From Sclerodactyla briareus (taxonomy: Eukaryota; Echinodermata; Holothuroidea; Dendrochirotida; Sclerodactylidae), in assembly GCA_026419785.1 (NCBI GenBank), contig JAODTK010004398.1:186001-250000 (forward strand): a stretch of 64,000 bases of DNA. The letters run 5' to 3'. The position numbers and the translations under genes are program-made. Shown here in pieces: positions 1 to 12,489 of the stretch. The notes under the pieces were generated by a model. The model searched no databases. It was given only the letters and a program-made list of their open reading frames with translations, and had not been told where the DNA came from. Numbering within the stretch: position 1 is the first letter of the stretch; each line of letters opens with the position of its first letter.

Positions 1-999
1 TCACGCTGACGGTGAGGGGTTCTTACATGTACCGAATGTTGGAAACAGTGTATCAAACAGGAAGTTCCGCCTGCTCCTACCTCCAGGTATTTAGGCCATC
101 TTTCGAGTCCAGTGAAACCTGTCAGGGGCACTCACCCCACACTCTGCCATTATACACTAAGGTTAGTACCCTTTTAAATTAACTTTAGATGGCCTACTTT
201 GTTGAGAATGCTCATAAAAAAATCGTTTGAAGTTTGTCATAGGCCAAAAAAACAACACACTGAGGGTTAGGGTATGCATTGGTACACTGAGAGCTTAATA
301 TCACAAGTAGACTTGTAAGTTTATAAGTGTGTCCTGAGACTGGACCAGTGAGACCACACAAAACCACTGTGGACTATAGGACAACATGGATGGAGGATAT
401 TATACTCATTACTGCGTTGCACAAGATGATATCAGTCTGTCCTAGAAATTGTTGGGTATAATGAAAAGGCGGACAATTGGGAGTCATACAGGTGTAGGTT
501 ATCGTAATACTACACACTTCACTAATTTGGTGGCAGTGAAGGTGCAGGGATTTCTCACATTGGGGTATAACATGCCACTTGACTGAGGGATATATATCGG
601 GGCACTGGGCACATTATGTCAAATATTTTTGTAAATCTTGACAAAAGCATCTTAACTTGCGAGTGGCAGGTGGCCCCACAAGAAATATTCATACGTCCAA
701 ACGACATGTAGGCTCACATGCATAGGAAAATACATGCAGGTCGGCCTAGACGAACAATACTTTTCATTACAACATCTCTCTAAAATGTTTTGCTGTGAAG
801 ATGTCAATGTCAAACGTCAAGTTCTACAACATCAGTGTTTTAGGATGTCTGACCCGTTCACACAGGGCATTCCTTGAGATAGGAGCTAGGAGCTGTGTGA
901 TGAAGGAGTGTGTTTTTTTGTAAAATACAGTAGTCTAATTCACGTTATGGTTTGTCTCAACAAGACGAATCTGGTCATCACAAAATAACACTCAATGGT
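1..999. other. Unassigned sequence
   Basis: AT-rich, with no exon, transposon protein or repeat I can recognise. Only short ordinary simple-sequence runs are visible. Confidence 0.6.
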
Positions 1000-1800
1000 A
1001 CCAAGGTCAAAAGAGGCTAAAGGTCAAAATGAGGTCAAAGTCGGTCAGCCGATGTAGTTCTCCCAGAGAGGAAACAAAACTTCCCATACACGTCATCCCT
1101 CTAAAATGTTACCGTTGCCAAGATATATAAAAAGGATTGTCATAAGGTGATCTTAATGACCTAGACTCAACCAAACAAAAAAACAAATAGGGTTCATCCC
1201 TCACCCTACGTGCAACAACATACTAATTTTAACTGATACATCTTTGCGTTTGTTAGATATCGTGTGCGAACAAGGCTTTTTAACTTTGCCCTGTGGTGAC
1301 CGTGAATGACGTTGAACTGGCACCAAAAAAAAAATAGGGGTCATCCTCATATGTCCAACCCAACCTACTTAAGTAAACTTGATACTGCTGCGTTCGTTTA
1401 ATATATTGCTGACAAGAGGTGTCACACACACACACATGCACACACACACATACGACAGTGAGTGATGCATAAATTCCTTTTGCCTCGGCAGGATCACATA
1501 GGGTTATGTCTCCCCATAAGAAAGTACATACCAAAATTTCAAACCTGCCTGCTAGACCGGCCAACCATTCTGGACTTATGTTTCACACTTTGACCTCTGG
1601 TGACCGCAGGCGGACCTCTGACCTGACACCCACCAAACAATAGGGTTATGTACTAATCATGGGGAACACCACATAACCAGTATGAACATGATCCATCCAA
1701 GTGGGGTCGAGATAGTGTTTTGTTAAACAAGCCAAAATTTGCCAAAATATCCAGTTTTCAAAATTTCCAATGTTTTTTCACAAATTTGACCCCGGTTCCA
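1000..1800 (+). repeat. Repeat family B modules (CAATAGGGTTCATG)
   Basis: Repeated phrases ACAATAGGGTTATGTACT, GGGGAACACCACATA, CATCCAAGTGGGGTCG and TGTGTTCACAAGG-like text alternate with TTTGACCTCTGGTGACC. A CA microsatellite is embedded at 1422-1450. The modules run directly into the family A copy at 1808. Confidence 0.75.
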
Positions 1801-1807
1801 CATAAAA

Positions 1808-2930
1808 ACAAGAGCACCAATGGTAGTGTAGCTCCAAACCACACAAAATGTACTAAGATGAATTACAAGGACACATTTGTTATGTTCAAGACATGAGGCC
1901 AAGAAGGAAGTCTCAAGAAATGGCCTATTGTTGCTTTGACAGCCTTTGACAATGATTTTCATGAGGCCAAAAATGTAGCAGTCAATGAACATTGTTACTC
2001 CGTTATAGTCAACATTCATAGAAGAAAAGAAGCCCAATTGATGAGGGAAAAAGGCAATTTCATACAATGGCCTACTGTTGCGCACCCCTCAATGACTCTG
2101 ACCTTGACCTTCACAAATAACCAAAAGGTCAAATGAACGGACACTATATGATATTGTATCAAAAATCTGCACACAAGCTGAAAAGAGCACATCCCAAGGA
2201 ACATTATGACCCACCCAGTTTCCAAGAAAATCTAAGTTACTTGTAGGAGAAGATACTTTCGGAAAAATTATACAGTAATGGCCCCTATATTGCCCCTGAC
2301 CTTCACAAAGTCAACCTGTCCATGGGTCAATTAAACAGTGTCCCAGTTGTGGTTGACATCCATCACAGAAGACTGTTTTGGGGGACCAGAAGGCAATTGT
2401 TTGACACACTGGATTAGAGTAGATCATCATCATGATCAAGCCCATCAGCACTGTAGGAGGAGAAACATTTTGCGTGATTGCACCGTGATGGGCCCTTCGG
2501 GCCCAAAATGGGCTTCGGGTCCAAGATTCCTGAGACCCTGAAGGTATGGCTACTAAGCCCTCATTATGACCTGAACATCAGCACTGATTTGTGCATCAAA
2601 ATATGTAGAAGCATGATGGGCCCCTACATGGGGCCTTCGTCCAGAAGTTTGCCAAACACCCCCAAGGGACCCAATAAACAAGGAGCTTACATCGTAACTA
2701 AAAATCAATTAGTACTTGAGAAGGAGATGCATTTCAAGACTAATGTGTGAAATTCATGAAATGGGCGGCTTCGTGCCCAAGTGGACAAAACCTTTGGGCA
2801 GACGGGGCGGGACAGGCAGCAGGAGGAGACGGACGGACGGATGGACACACAGACAGACAGATAGATAGAGTGAAATGGGCATCACAATAGCACACCCAGC
2901 ATAGCTGGTTGACGCTACAAAAAAACATAA
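1808..2930 (+). repeat. Repeat family A, copy 1
   Basis: Same start (AGAGCACCAATGGTAGTGTA at 1811-1830), same TGACCTTCACAAA and GGGCCCTTCGGGCCC modules (about 2489), and same terminal hairpin (2889-2914) as the copy at 10105. It is shorter because fewer internal modules are present. Confidence 0.85.
2826..2875. repeat. Short GACG/GACA/GATA tetranucleotide tract
   Basis: GACGGACGGACGGATGGACA then CACAGACAGACAGATAGATA, inside the 3' part of repeat family A. Confidence 0.85.
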
Positions 2931-3345
2931 CGAACCCAACATCCCAAAATTTGGAGTTTCTACAGTAGCATGTTGTCTTTTTGAGATATTGCCAATCAAT
3001 ATTGAGGAAACATCAAGGAATCTATGACCATCACAAGGGGAACGGTGCGAACGAAAAGGCCGCCCATGACCCTACACAGTAAATGGTGCACTGTAAGTTG
3101 CATCGTGATACTGGAAGACGAAAAAAGATCACTAAGGAATGAATGGGACTACTCCTTGATAGGTTGCGAATGAGGAGGTAGGTCTTCTCGAATCCCATCC
3201 AAGCTGTTTGGTGGTACATTGACTTGTATATAGGAGGATACTGCAGTTCCCCCCTCCCCCGTGATGTCATAAAACAATTTAGACAATAGCTGATTGTAAC
3301 TTGAATCAGCTGAAGTTTTGGTATGGGGTTTTGATGTCAGCATTC
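2930..3345. repeat. Dispersed repeat family E, copy 1
   Basis: Shares AACATCCCAAAATTTGGAG, AGATATTG, ATCAAGGAATCTATG, ATACTGCAGTTCCCCC and GTGATGTCATAAAACAATTT with 26440-26820. It runs on from the family A copy. Confidence 0.6.
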
Positions 3346-3857
3346 AGAAAATCCTAGCCATCTCACTGGCCTTTATTGAAGGGTCGAAATTCCTGGGGTT
3401 GGACGGTCAAGGGATTGGATTTTTTTTTTTTTTTTCTAGCACGTCGTGGTAACGATGAGACAGTGACATAAGTTTAATCATACCCCATTGGTTTGGCTAG
3501 CCACACAGATGAACAAAATTTGACTGGCCATGTATTATACCTTGTGGTTTGATACAACACTGCTATTAATGTTGAAGGTACCCATAGGACTGTCCGCTTA
3601 TCCTTCTTGATAGCATTGCACTCCAAACACTGACCTCGATATCAATTTACACTTCTATCGAGAGAAAATTCCTGTGTTACAGCAAGGAGGCTGCACCCTC
3701 AATCACGAACCCCAACCTCACCACCTCGTGGCAATAAATCACCAGCCTGCCCCGTGCCCGCTGCTGACTTGGATCCATCACGAACAAATTGTGTGGCTTT
3801 GATAGTCCACGATCTTTTGGTTTGTGTTCCATAGGTCGGTGCTTGAGAAGTCATATC

Positions 3858-3905
3858 ACGCGCGCACGCGCGCACACACACACACACACACACATGCACG
3901 CACAC
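3858..3905. repeat. CG/CA microsatellite
   Basis: (CG)n merging into (CA)n: GCGCGCACGCGCGCACACAC and onward for about 45 bp. Confidence 0.95.
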
Positions 3906-4179
3906 CTCACGACACCCTGCAACTGTCTGAACAACCTTGAGGCTTGTATACACAAGACTATAATGTGTGGCTTCTGCCCTTTGAAATGCGTCCATGCGTA
4001 TGACAGTTGACAGGCTCAATAAATCCATCACAACTGTACAGTGGCCATACGCTATAGTAGCAGCAACAGTCACATGTTTCAAAAAATTGGGTTGTTTTTG
4101 TTAAGCGCTTAGCATATTTCCACCAACCTGATCTAGAGGCTGAAAGATGCCATAGCAAGTCAGTGACTGTATAGCCATA

Positions 4180-4320
4180 CTTATAGGTTGATGGAAAATT
4201 GACAAACTTTGAATTTCTACATTAAATTATGCAAATTAGACACATTAAATGACCCCATGACCCCAAATCTATGTTGAAATTGTTAAAGCTGATGACTGCC
4301 AAATTTTAATGGGTGCATGC
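4180..4320. repeat. Dispersed TTATGCAAATTAGA repeat, copy 1
   Basis: AAATTATGCAAATTAGACAC, ATTAAATGACCCCATGACCC and CAAATCTATGTTGAAATTGT match the blocks at 20260-20460. Confidence 0.65.
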
Positions 4321-4799
4321 GCTCTTGGTCTTGATGAATTCTCCAGGTGAGAAAACCAGGCAAGTCCGGCAGAGCAGTGTCACTGTGAGTCATCACAGGC
4401 GGATTGGGTGGCACATAAACGGTAAAGTTCTCCGATCAGGGATGGGATTTGCATACATCTGCTTCAAAGAGCAGTTTGCAGTGTGCAGCTGTCTTTGACG
4501 AGGTGCCACGCCGATGATAGACATTATTAGCCCATAGACACGGGGCCTTACTTCTAGATAGCCGAATCGTAGCTACTGCATGTGGCATAATGAGAATCCC
4601 TGGCGTAACATCACCACGCTCCGACAGGCGCGTGAATGCGAAGGATAAATCAATAGATAGAGGAGATGCACCCAAGGAGGAGAGATGGATCCAGTCTCTC
4701 CTTTGTAGCTCTATGCTTCACCTTGGGCTGTTATTTTAGTTCCAAATTTTTAAACACGAGGAATAGGACATCATCTCGTAACAGCCTGGCCAAAAATGG

Positions 4800-4854
4800 A
4801 CGCAAAGTTTGAATTTGAAGGACATCCCAACGGGACTGCTGAGAATTACGGTAA
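4800..4854 (+). CDS. Possible small exon with start codon and strong donor
   Basis: AAAATGG context, then MDAKFEFEGHPNGTAENYG running up to GTAAGTGTG, a consensus 5' splice site. There is no homology and no partner exon is recognised, so this rests on local signals only. Confidence 0.2.
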
Positions 4855-4859
4855 GTGTG

Positions 4860-7800
4860 TAGGAATGGAGAAGATATGCATTTCGTTCTTGATGATTACA
4901 GCTCTTATGCCCCTTCATTGACCTTAGACCTCAAGACGGCTACCGTAGGTACCTCCAAGTAACATTAACACGGCATCAAGTACACGATAATCCAACTCGA
5001 TCTGTAAGGGGTTGCCAAATTGGATTTTCAGATTTTGGGTTCAGAGTAGGTGGTAACCCTTCAAAATATTAATGACTCAACTTTGACCTACAAATTGGGC
5101 AGGAAATTAAAATTACTTTTCCTGGATTTCTACTGATTAACCTATTCGGGAAAACATCATTCGCACCCCCCCCCAAGGCCCAAGCCCACCAAGGCTCCAC
5201 CCCCCAGGCCCCTCCGCTCGCAAGTCACACAAACTGGAACAAGTTCTCATACACCATAACAACCTAAAACCACAGCAGACTCCTATTGAGGCAAATAGTG
5301 CAGCAGAGCATACCAAATGTTATTGGGAGAAATTGTCCATTCGTTTATTTTTTTTGGATGTTCGATCTGTCGTCGGTTTGTTTAGAATTGATCACACCCT
5401 TGCGGAATCTTTGGCACAGGGGCGCAAACAAACTCGTTGAAAGTTAGGGGTCCAAAGCAAGTTGAGGGTCCAACAGTAAAGAGCTAATATACGTATGGGC
5501 GAAAAATGTTAGTATGGAAGCCCCCATAAACACCTCTAATGTTTTTCTGGTTGCGCTATTGCTTGGCAACCGTAGTAGAGGCTAAACTAGTGGCGAATGT
5601 GAACTTACAATTTAGTGATGCCTCCTAATACCTGGGCATGGTCAGCCAATGTGGAGTCCGTGTCACATGAGTGTCCACTATTCCTATTGGATAGTCACAA
5701 ACTGACTGAAGGGGTGGTGTCAGTAATGAAAAATAAAAGACCCACTCATAGAAATAGGACCCAACTAGTAAACCACTAGTCAACTAGTGGGTCATTTTCA
5801 AGGAATTTAAGTCATCTTATCAAAGTAAGGGTACGTTGACTCACCCTGTTGGGGTATGAGGGGGGGGGGGGGAGGAGAAGTAGGCATCATACAATGACAA
5901 AGATGGTTTTATTATAATTAGTTTAGGTTCAGGTCATATCAGACATTCCAGGGATTCTACTCGAACTGTATGTGGAGGAAAACAGAACATTCAGCAAACA
6001 TTCTACTGAGCACGGTGCACTGTGATGAGAACGATAAAAATTCTCTCACTACACGCCGTACCAAATAGCAAAGGTCACACGCAAACACTAACGATAAAAT
6101 ACGGACAGAACCCGTGAAGCGATAAACTATCGATGAACTGGAGAATTAAAGTGTTGACCAATCAGGGGAGGAAATGATTACAGTGATGTCACAACTATTC
6201 AATTTTTATTGCTTATAGTGCGACCCGCTCAACCATTAATCCTCTTACATTATAGTTAGTTATGCTACAATGGACCAGGGCTGTGGTAGCAAACCTTTAT
6301 GCAACACATGGATATCGCCAACATTTATTCAATAAAACACTATTCAGCCACTTAATACTGCGCTAAAAAAACGGGAGTACACCCCCATTCATTGCAATGC
6401 CCACTCATTATATTCATTGATTCCCCAATCGGGACATACGAACTCGATACTGATCGGAGAATTATCCCCCGGCTCTCCCTACTTCCCAGACGGCCAGTGA
6501 ACCCACCAAGGAATCTCGAGTAACAATTTTGACGCTGAGGTGTTGAGGCGATTTTGACTGTGACTCGGATATCTATCCATGAGCACCCACACATGTCGTC
6601 GATATTTGACTAGGTTGCTTGAGGCGTGATCCATAATAGGTATGGTGTTCCACTACTTGTGTTAAACACCAGTTGACGCAAGGTAAACAGGACAACGTAT
6701 CGGACAGTCCGCCGCTCACCTCAGAGAGCATGGTTGATTACGGAGGAGGAGCGAGCGGCCGCGGGTGCATCAGAGGATGATTGCCTCACGCATCTGTTAC
6801 AATCAATGAAACAATACCTGATGAATTCTGACGGAATGAGCCAGAATGACAAGTGAAACGAGGAGGAGAAAAACACTGCAATAGAGAGTAGGGTCTTCAT
6901 CATTCATGTTGATAGGCCAGATGAGCCCGGTGATTTCACAGTCCATGTCTTTTTTGAGTTGAAGACTTCGCAGTGGAGACTTTGCACAAAGGGGAAAACT
7001 TATTACATATGACTGAAAGATGGCAACAGGTCAAAAATTTATCATAGAAAAATGAGAAAAAATTTTTTCAGTGCAGAATCGGGAACCGAGAGCAGAGTAC
7101 TACTCTGGATCGCTAAGTTGTCAGAGAGTCTGATTATGGCGGAGAGTGTGTACATACAATACTAACTCCAAGTTTATTACGAGACAGCACAAAGATGTTA
7201 TCAGTACGGGTACCTTATTCTCTCTAAACACATTCAGCCCAGTGTTAACAATGTAAACGCACATGACACACAATAGACCAAAGTTTGGCCTCCTAATGTG
7301 TACGTTAGTCAGATTCAAAACACCTACGGGCCATATTCGAACAATGTTAGCATGCCATTTGAGTAAATAAACCAAGCTGTATATGTATGTACTGTGAACC
7401 TCGAATTTATGGCCGACTGTTTGTCACTGTGATATTGTATCCTACACCACAATAAGCAGCAATGTGGTGCAAATGAATATTGCCAACAGGAAAGCCGTTG
7501 AACCAACCTAAATTAGGACAAAACTGTTTACTGTAAGTCAAATGTTCGCTTCGTTTCTGAATGTGTTATGCTACACAATAGTGCCATCACACCCTGGGTT
7601 GTAACAAGTGTGGGGATTTGTCAACACCTACAAAAGAAAGTTGGAGGGGTGCAGGTTTGATGAGGGGTGGGGGTATTCAGAGGTATCACGTTTTGTTGTC
7701 TGGTTGTGTGCGGGCAGGTATTAGTTTATAGACCTACTCGGTACGGTGTGTAGGCTGTGTGACTGTGTGTAGAAATACACTCCTTGCAAACATGCTAGGA

Positions 7801-7970
7801 CAGACATTGAAAGCATGTGCAAAATTGTTTCCAAAAAACCTTCCCGTATTCAATGTGTATTCGATTGTGCCGCCTGACTACAACCTCAAACGGGGCGCAG
7901 GGAATTGACCTAGCTTTTTACCTTTACTGTAAGTCCCTAGGCCATAGGCATGACTAGGTCATTGTCTCTT
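4860..7970. other. Unassigned intergenic or intronic sequence
   Basis: No supported gene. It includes a run of ten C at 5167 and of 14 G at 5858. A minus-strand frame at 6721-6903 begins with a hydrophobic stretch and ends at a GTGAGC donor-like site, but lacks homology. Confidence 0.5.
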
Positions 7971-7974
7971 AAGG

Positions 7975-8560
7975 GAAATTTAGCCAAAAATATTTAAATG
8001 TATATGATTGTGCATAAACATCATGCCAATTCAAACGTTGTTTCATGTATAGCATGTTCGTTATAAAGTTATGGGGATTTTCAAAAATTACAAATTTTAC
8101 GATTAAGTGGCAATTTTGCAAATTGGCACACAATGATGACGTCATATCTACAATTTGACGAGAAAATTCTGTAAGAAAATATGTCGCTTCCTTAAAAATC
8201 ATGCCAATCAACGTTGTTCATGTTCATAGCATGTTCGGTTATAAAGTTATGGATTTCCAAAAAATTACAAATATTTACTGCTAATTTGGCAATTTTGCAA
8301 AATGGCAACATTTGATGACGTCATATTACCAATTTGAGAGAGAAAAATGTAGTAGAAAATGTCGCTTCCCTTATGATGGTAGATATGAGTCACAAAAAGT
8401 TTGCCCAGTTTGCCGAAATCGCAACTTTATGAAAATTGAGGAAGCATATCTTCAACCGAAAATTGCTATGAAACCTGGAACAAAAGTGATATTTAAATGA
8501 TTTTTTATTCCTTTAACAATAACACAGGAAGAATACTAATTCGGCTGGAATTCACTTTAA
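7975..8560. repeat. Dispersed repeat with internal duplication (TGATGACGTCATAT)
   Basis: A ~190-bp block (CATGCCAATTCAAACGTTGT, AGCATGTTCG, TTATAAAGTTATGG, GATGACGTCATAT, GTCGCTTCC) occurs twice in a row (about 8015-8195 and 8199-8375), followed by a unique 3' part that recurs at 14240-14430. The TGACGTCA palindrome appears in both blocks. Confidence 0.85.
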
Positions 8561-8833
8561 GTTAGAGTGTGCTTGTAGGAAAGGGGAAATTATATGCAGG
8601 AGAGCCCTTCACTCGACATACTGCCGCTGCAGACAAAACACAGAGTCTAGTTCTCTGACCCAAGGTGGACATTTTGGGAGGAGCTAAGTAGTTTTATGGC
8701 CTACTATTTCCCGTTCAGGATTATCCTAGTGAAAACTGACAATCAACGACTCAACGAGAGGGAGCCATAATCCATCGTAGTCATTGCATTGCACATACAC
8801 TGCCTCGGCCTATTAGGGTAAAATTTCTAATCG

Positions 8834-9109
8834 TTGACCCTAATGAAGGTGAACGTGGTAGGAAAATCAAGCGTTGCACCCACACTCGACACAAAATCTA
8901 AGATATTGTGCGAAATCTCTTGTACCCAGAAGGTTGTCACAAAAGCAGACAACTGCATGGGGACGGCTGAACCCGGACAAACCATCATGATATGTCCCTC
9001 CCCTATGAAGGAAGGGACTCGGTTTTGTTCTGTGATGACAGTGATCCTGATGCACCCTGATGTGATCAGTTTCCATGTTAACGAAGTAGGTCGTGTGTGC
9101 AAAAATTAA
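8834..9109 (+). CDS. Unrecognised 91-codon open frame
   Basis: Starts MTLMKVNVVGKS, ends VNEVGRVCKN, and contains six cysteines (CEISC, NCMG, ICPS, FCSV, VCKN). I recognise no domain, and there is no signal peptide. It could be an exon, a remnant of a mobile-element protein or chance; an antisense frame of equal length argues for caution. It would lie downstream of the last CAND1 exon found, on the opposite strand. Confidence 0.2.
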   Translation: MTLMKVNVVGKSSVAPTLDTKSKILCEISCTQKVVTKADNCMGTAEPGQTIMICPSPMKEGTRFCSVMTVILMHPDVISFHVNEVGRVCKN

Positions 9110-10104
9110 GTTCGGGGCCGGATTCCAGGGTTGCTGCCAAAACCAAGGCCTGGATTCACTAATCTTCCAGGAAGCTTTGATATTTGGAACAGTCAGGGTA
9201 CAGTACTGTAGCTGGTGTACTGTGAAAAGCCAAAAAGCATAGAGACTGTCAAAAATCCCAAGGCGAATAAGTAAGGATTTTTATGAGAAAAGCAATTGGA
9301 ACCCTAGTTGAGCCCAAACTGCCACTCCAACTATTGTTGTCTGTCAGAGAACATTTGCAGTGCATTTATCTTCATCTTGAAGAAGTAGCACTTAAAAAGT
9401 AGAGATACTAAAATATTTTGGCGGATAAAATAGTCACATCAGGGCGAAAAAGGGAAAGGGCGAAAGTAAAGATTACGATTTCCGAAATTTTGACCAGAGT
9501 GCCACTCTGGATTTATGGAGGCTGGAAATGGACCAGGAAGTGGTCAATCTTCTGTCCTCTGATATCGTAGGGATATCAGTAGCACCTAATACTGTCTGAT
9601 TCCGGTTTTGGTAATGTTTTAGTATTTATACAATTTTCCAGATATGTTCCAAGTTAGAACCCTGTCTCAGGGGCGGCGCAGGATTCCCCCAACAAGAGGC
9701 AAAGTTTCATGACAGGGTCAGATTTCCCTGATGACAGTTCAGCAGTATCTTTCACCATAGTGCACCCTCAACCTACCTGCACACCCGAACCATCATTACC
9801 TCTTTATCTTCTTCTCTCTTTCTTCGCATTCGCTCCGCACCCGACCAACCCTCTCGATTTCCCCCGTGGAGGGGGGGGGGCACTGCTCTGTCTATAGTAG
9901 TTTATTCAATTATGTCCACATATTGAATGACTTCAGGGACTAGTGCTTATTGCACAGAATACACAAAACATTGGATTCTCAACTGCTGTTCTTGACCATT
10001 TCGCGATCAGTTGCCGCTGTACAGTATACAGGTATTCATTTATTTTCAATCCGTCTCGATGGAGAGAGGGATTTGCAGTTGATAATGAAAACCAGCCAAA
10101 ATTT

Positions 10105-11990
10105 ACAGAGCACCAATAGTGCTGTAGCTCGAAAGGCACAATGTAACCAAGACGAAGTCATTATACATTGGTAAATGTTCAAGATCAGAGGCCAAGAAGG
10201 CAGTTTCAAGCGATGGCCTATCGTGCCTTTGACAACCTTGACATGATCTTATATGGCCAACAGGTCTTAGCAGTCAAGAACATTGTTACTCACTAGTCAA
10301 ACTCCATCAAGAATGCCCAATTGAGATAAAAAGGCAATTTCACACAATAGCCTATTGCGCCCTTTAATGACCTCTGACCTTGATCTCCACAAATCACAAA
10401 CGTAAATGAACATTCGGGTCCAAGTTTGGGTCAATATCATCAAAAGAATGACTGTGGCATTCTCTTATGTGATGTTGTATCCAAAATCTGCAAACAAGCT
10501 GATAAGAGCACCTCAATGGAATATGGAAACAGTTTCAAGAAAAATCTAAGTATGGTAGGAGAAGATAAATTTTGAAATTTTATAATAATGCCTTTATTGC
10601 CCATGACCTACACAAAGGTCAAACATGTCTCATGGGTCAATTAACAATGTGTGCAAGTTTGGTTACATCCATCAACAGAATGACAGTTGGGGCCCAAAAG
10701 CAATTGTTGACACACTGGATAGAGTAGATAGGCTGTAGGGCTCAAGGGGGTCCTTGGGGACCAAAAATCCAATAGCAAAATAGTATGACTTTCTCATAGA
10801 TCAAGCATCAGCACGTAGGAGGAGACAATTTGTGCGTGACTGCAGTGATGGGCCCTCGCGGCCCAAATGGGCCCGAAGTCGAAAATTCTGAGGCCGAAGG
10901 TACTGCTACTAGACCCTCATTATAGATACGAACATCAGCACTGACTTGTGCATCAAAATTTGTAGGAGCATTTTGCATGATTAAACATGGTGGGCCCTAG
11001 GGCCCCGAACATTGGGCCTGCAGACAGAAGTTTGCAACCCCCCAAGGACACTGACAACGGAGCATCATGGAACTTTAATCATATCAATTAGTACTGTGGA
11101 AGGAGATGCATTTCAAGTACCAATGTGTGAAATCCATGAAATGGGCCCACCGGCCCAAGTGAGGGTTGACCGTGGATCAAAAATTCCTGAACACCCCAAA
11201 GGTATTGACTGGTTAGCCCATCAATATGACCAAATTTTAGTACTGTGCACAAAACTTGTAAGAGAAAGAAGGCATTTTGGGGAATTCACATTGTGGGCCC
11301 GGGGTCCTAGATCCCTGGGCACCCTGAAGGTACGGCTACTAGACCCTCATTATGACCGAACATCAGCATGGTGCAACTGTTGTGGAGAGACAGATTTAAC
11401 AGATTCATATCAATGGGTCCTGAGGGCCCAAAATTGGGGGGCCCTGGGCCAAACATTCCGAACACGCAATGGCCTCTACCTAACGGATCATTACATTAAC
11501 TCTTGAAGAGAATCAATTGAAGCTGGTGGGGAGGAATGCCCATTTCAGCACCATTGTGTGAAATATCATAAAATGGGCCCTCAGGCCAAGTCGGCACCTT
11601 GGAACAAAAATCCTGAACACCCTAAAGGGACGTCTATTAGACCATCATTATGACCGAACATCAGCACTATGCAACTAAATTTGTAAGAGATACAAGATTT
11701 TGCGTTATTTCACATATTGGGCCCTTTGGCCCGAACTGGGCCCGGCCAAAAATTCCTGAACACCCCCAATGGCCCGTTGTGCCCCTCAATGCCATTTGAC
11801 CTTGACGTTTAGGTGGTCAACGATGACCCATCAGTCAATAAACATTGTGACTAAATCTGGTCGAGATCATCAAGAACAAAACATTTTGTGGCCAAAAAGC
11901 AAAAGTTACAGACTGCGATAGATAGGATAGATAAGTAGATTGACATTGGGAACACAATAGCTCAAACTAGCAAGTGGTTGAGCTAAAAAC
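10105..11990 (+). repeat. Repeat family A, longest copy, with ~145-bp period of GGGCC palindromes
   Basis: Starts with a hairpin-forming AGAGCACCAATAGTGCTGTA (10107-10126) and ends with AGCTC...GAGCT (11959-11984). Inside, a module of TGACC/GACCTTGAC text, AAAAATTCCTGAACACCC, ATTATGACCGAACATCAGCA, TTTGTAGGAG and a GGGCC(N)GGCCC palindrome recurs with palindromes near 10849, 10992, 11142, 11296, 11416, 11573 and 11720. It has no protein-coding signature, and its class is unknown. Confidence 0.85.
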
Positions 11991-12270
11991 AATAGGGTTC
12001 CTGTACTCCTCATAAGAAGCTGCATACCGAATTTCAACCTGAACGCACCAGGCCTTCTGGAATTATCGTGATAACAAGATTTTCAAAACTTGACCTCACA
12101 TGACCTTCGACCTGCCCTCAAAACATAGAGATATGTACTCGTTATTGGGAACCCATATACAAAGTATGAACTTGATTCATCCAAGCGGGTTGCGTGTTAT
12201 CGTGTTAACAAGGCTAAGCGTCACACACACACACATAATGTCAGTGATGCATAGATTCCTCTGACTTCGT
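11985..12270 (+). repeat. Repeat family B, adjoining family A
   Basis: AACAATAGGGTTCCTGTACT, CTGGAATTATCGTG, GACCTCACATGACC and AAGTATGAACTTGATTCATC follow the family A terminal hairpin directly, so A and B probably form one compound element. It ends in a short (CA)n. Confidence 0.75.
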
Positions 12271-12489
12271 CAAGGAATCAAAAACAGCAAGCTAAATTTT
12301 GTAGAGCTCTAATAGCCTTTGAGACATTTACGTTCGATTGAAGTGTTTTGCACAGCGAAAGTAAGTTATCAGTTACTTCTGCTTTCACTGAGGATACTGG
12401 CTGGGCTCAATTAAGAGCATGATAGCCCGGCGGGTGCAGGGGAAAAACAAAAAAACAAAGGGATACACTTGTGACTTGAAAGCAATTTA

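Noticed and set aside
4436-4675. Minus-strand GASPLSIDLS frame as the next CAND1 exon (family AGSPLKIDL)
   Set aside because: Similarity stops after about ten residues, no splice sites frame it, and the intervening QIICNLGDNL exon is absent.
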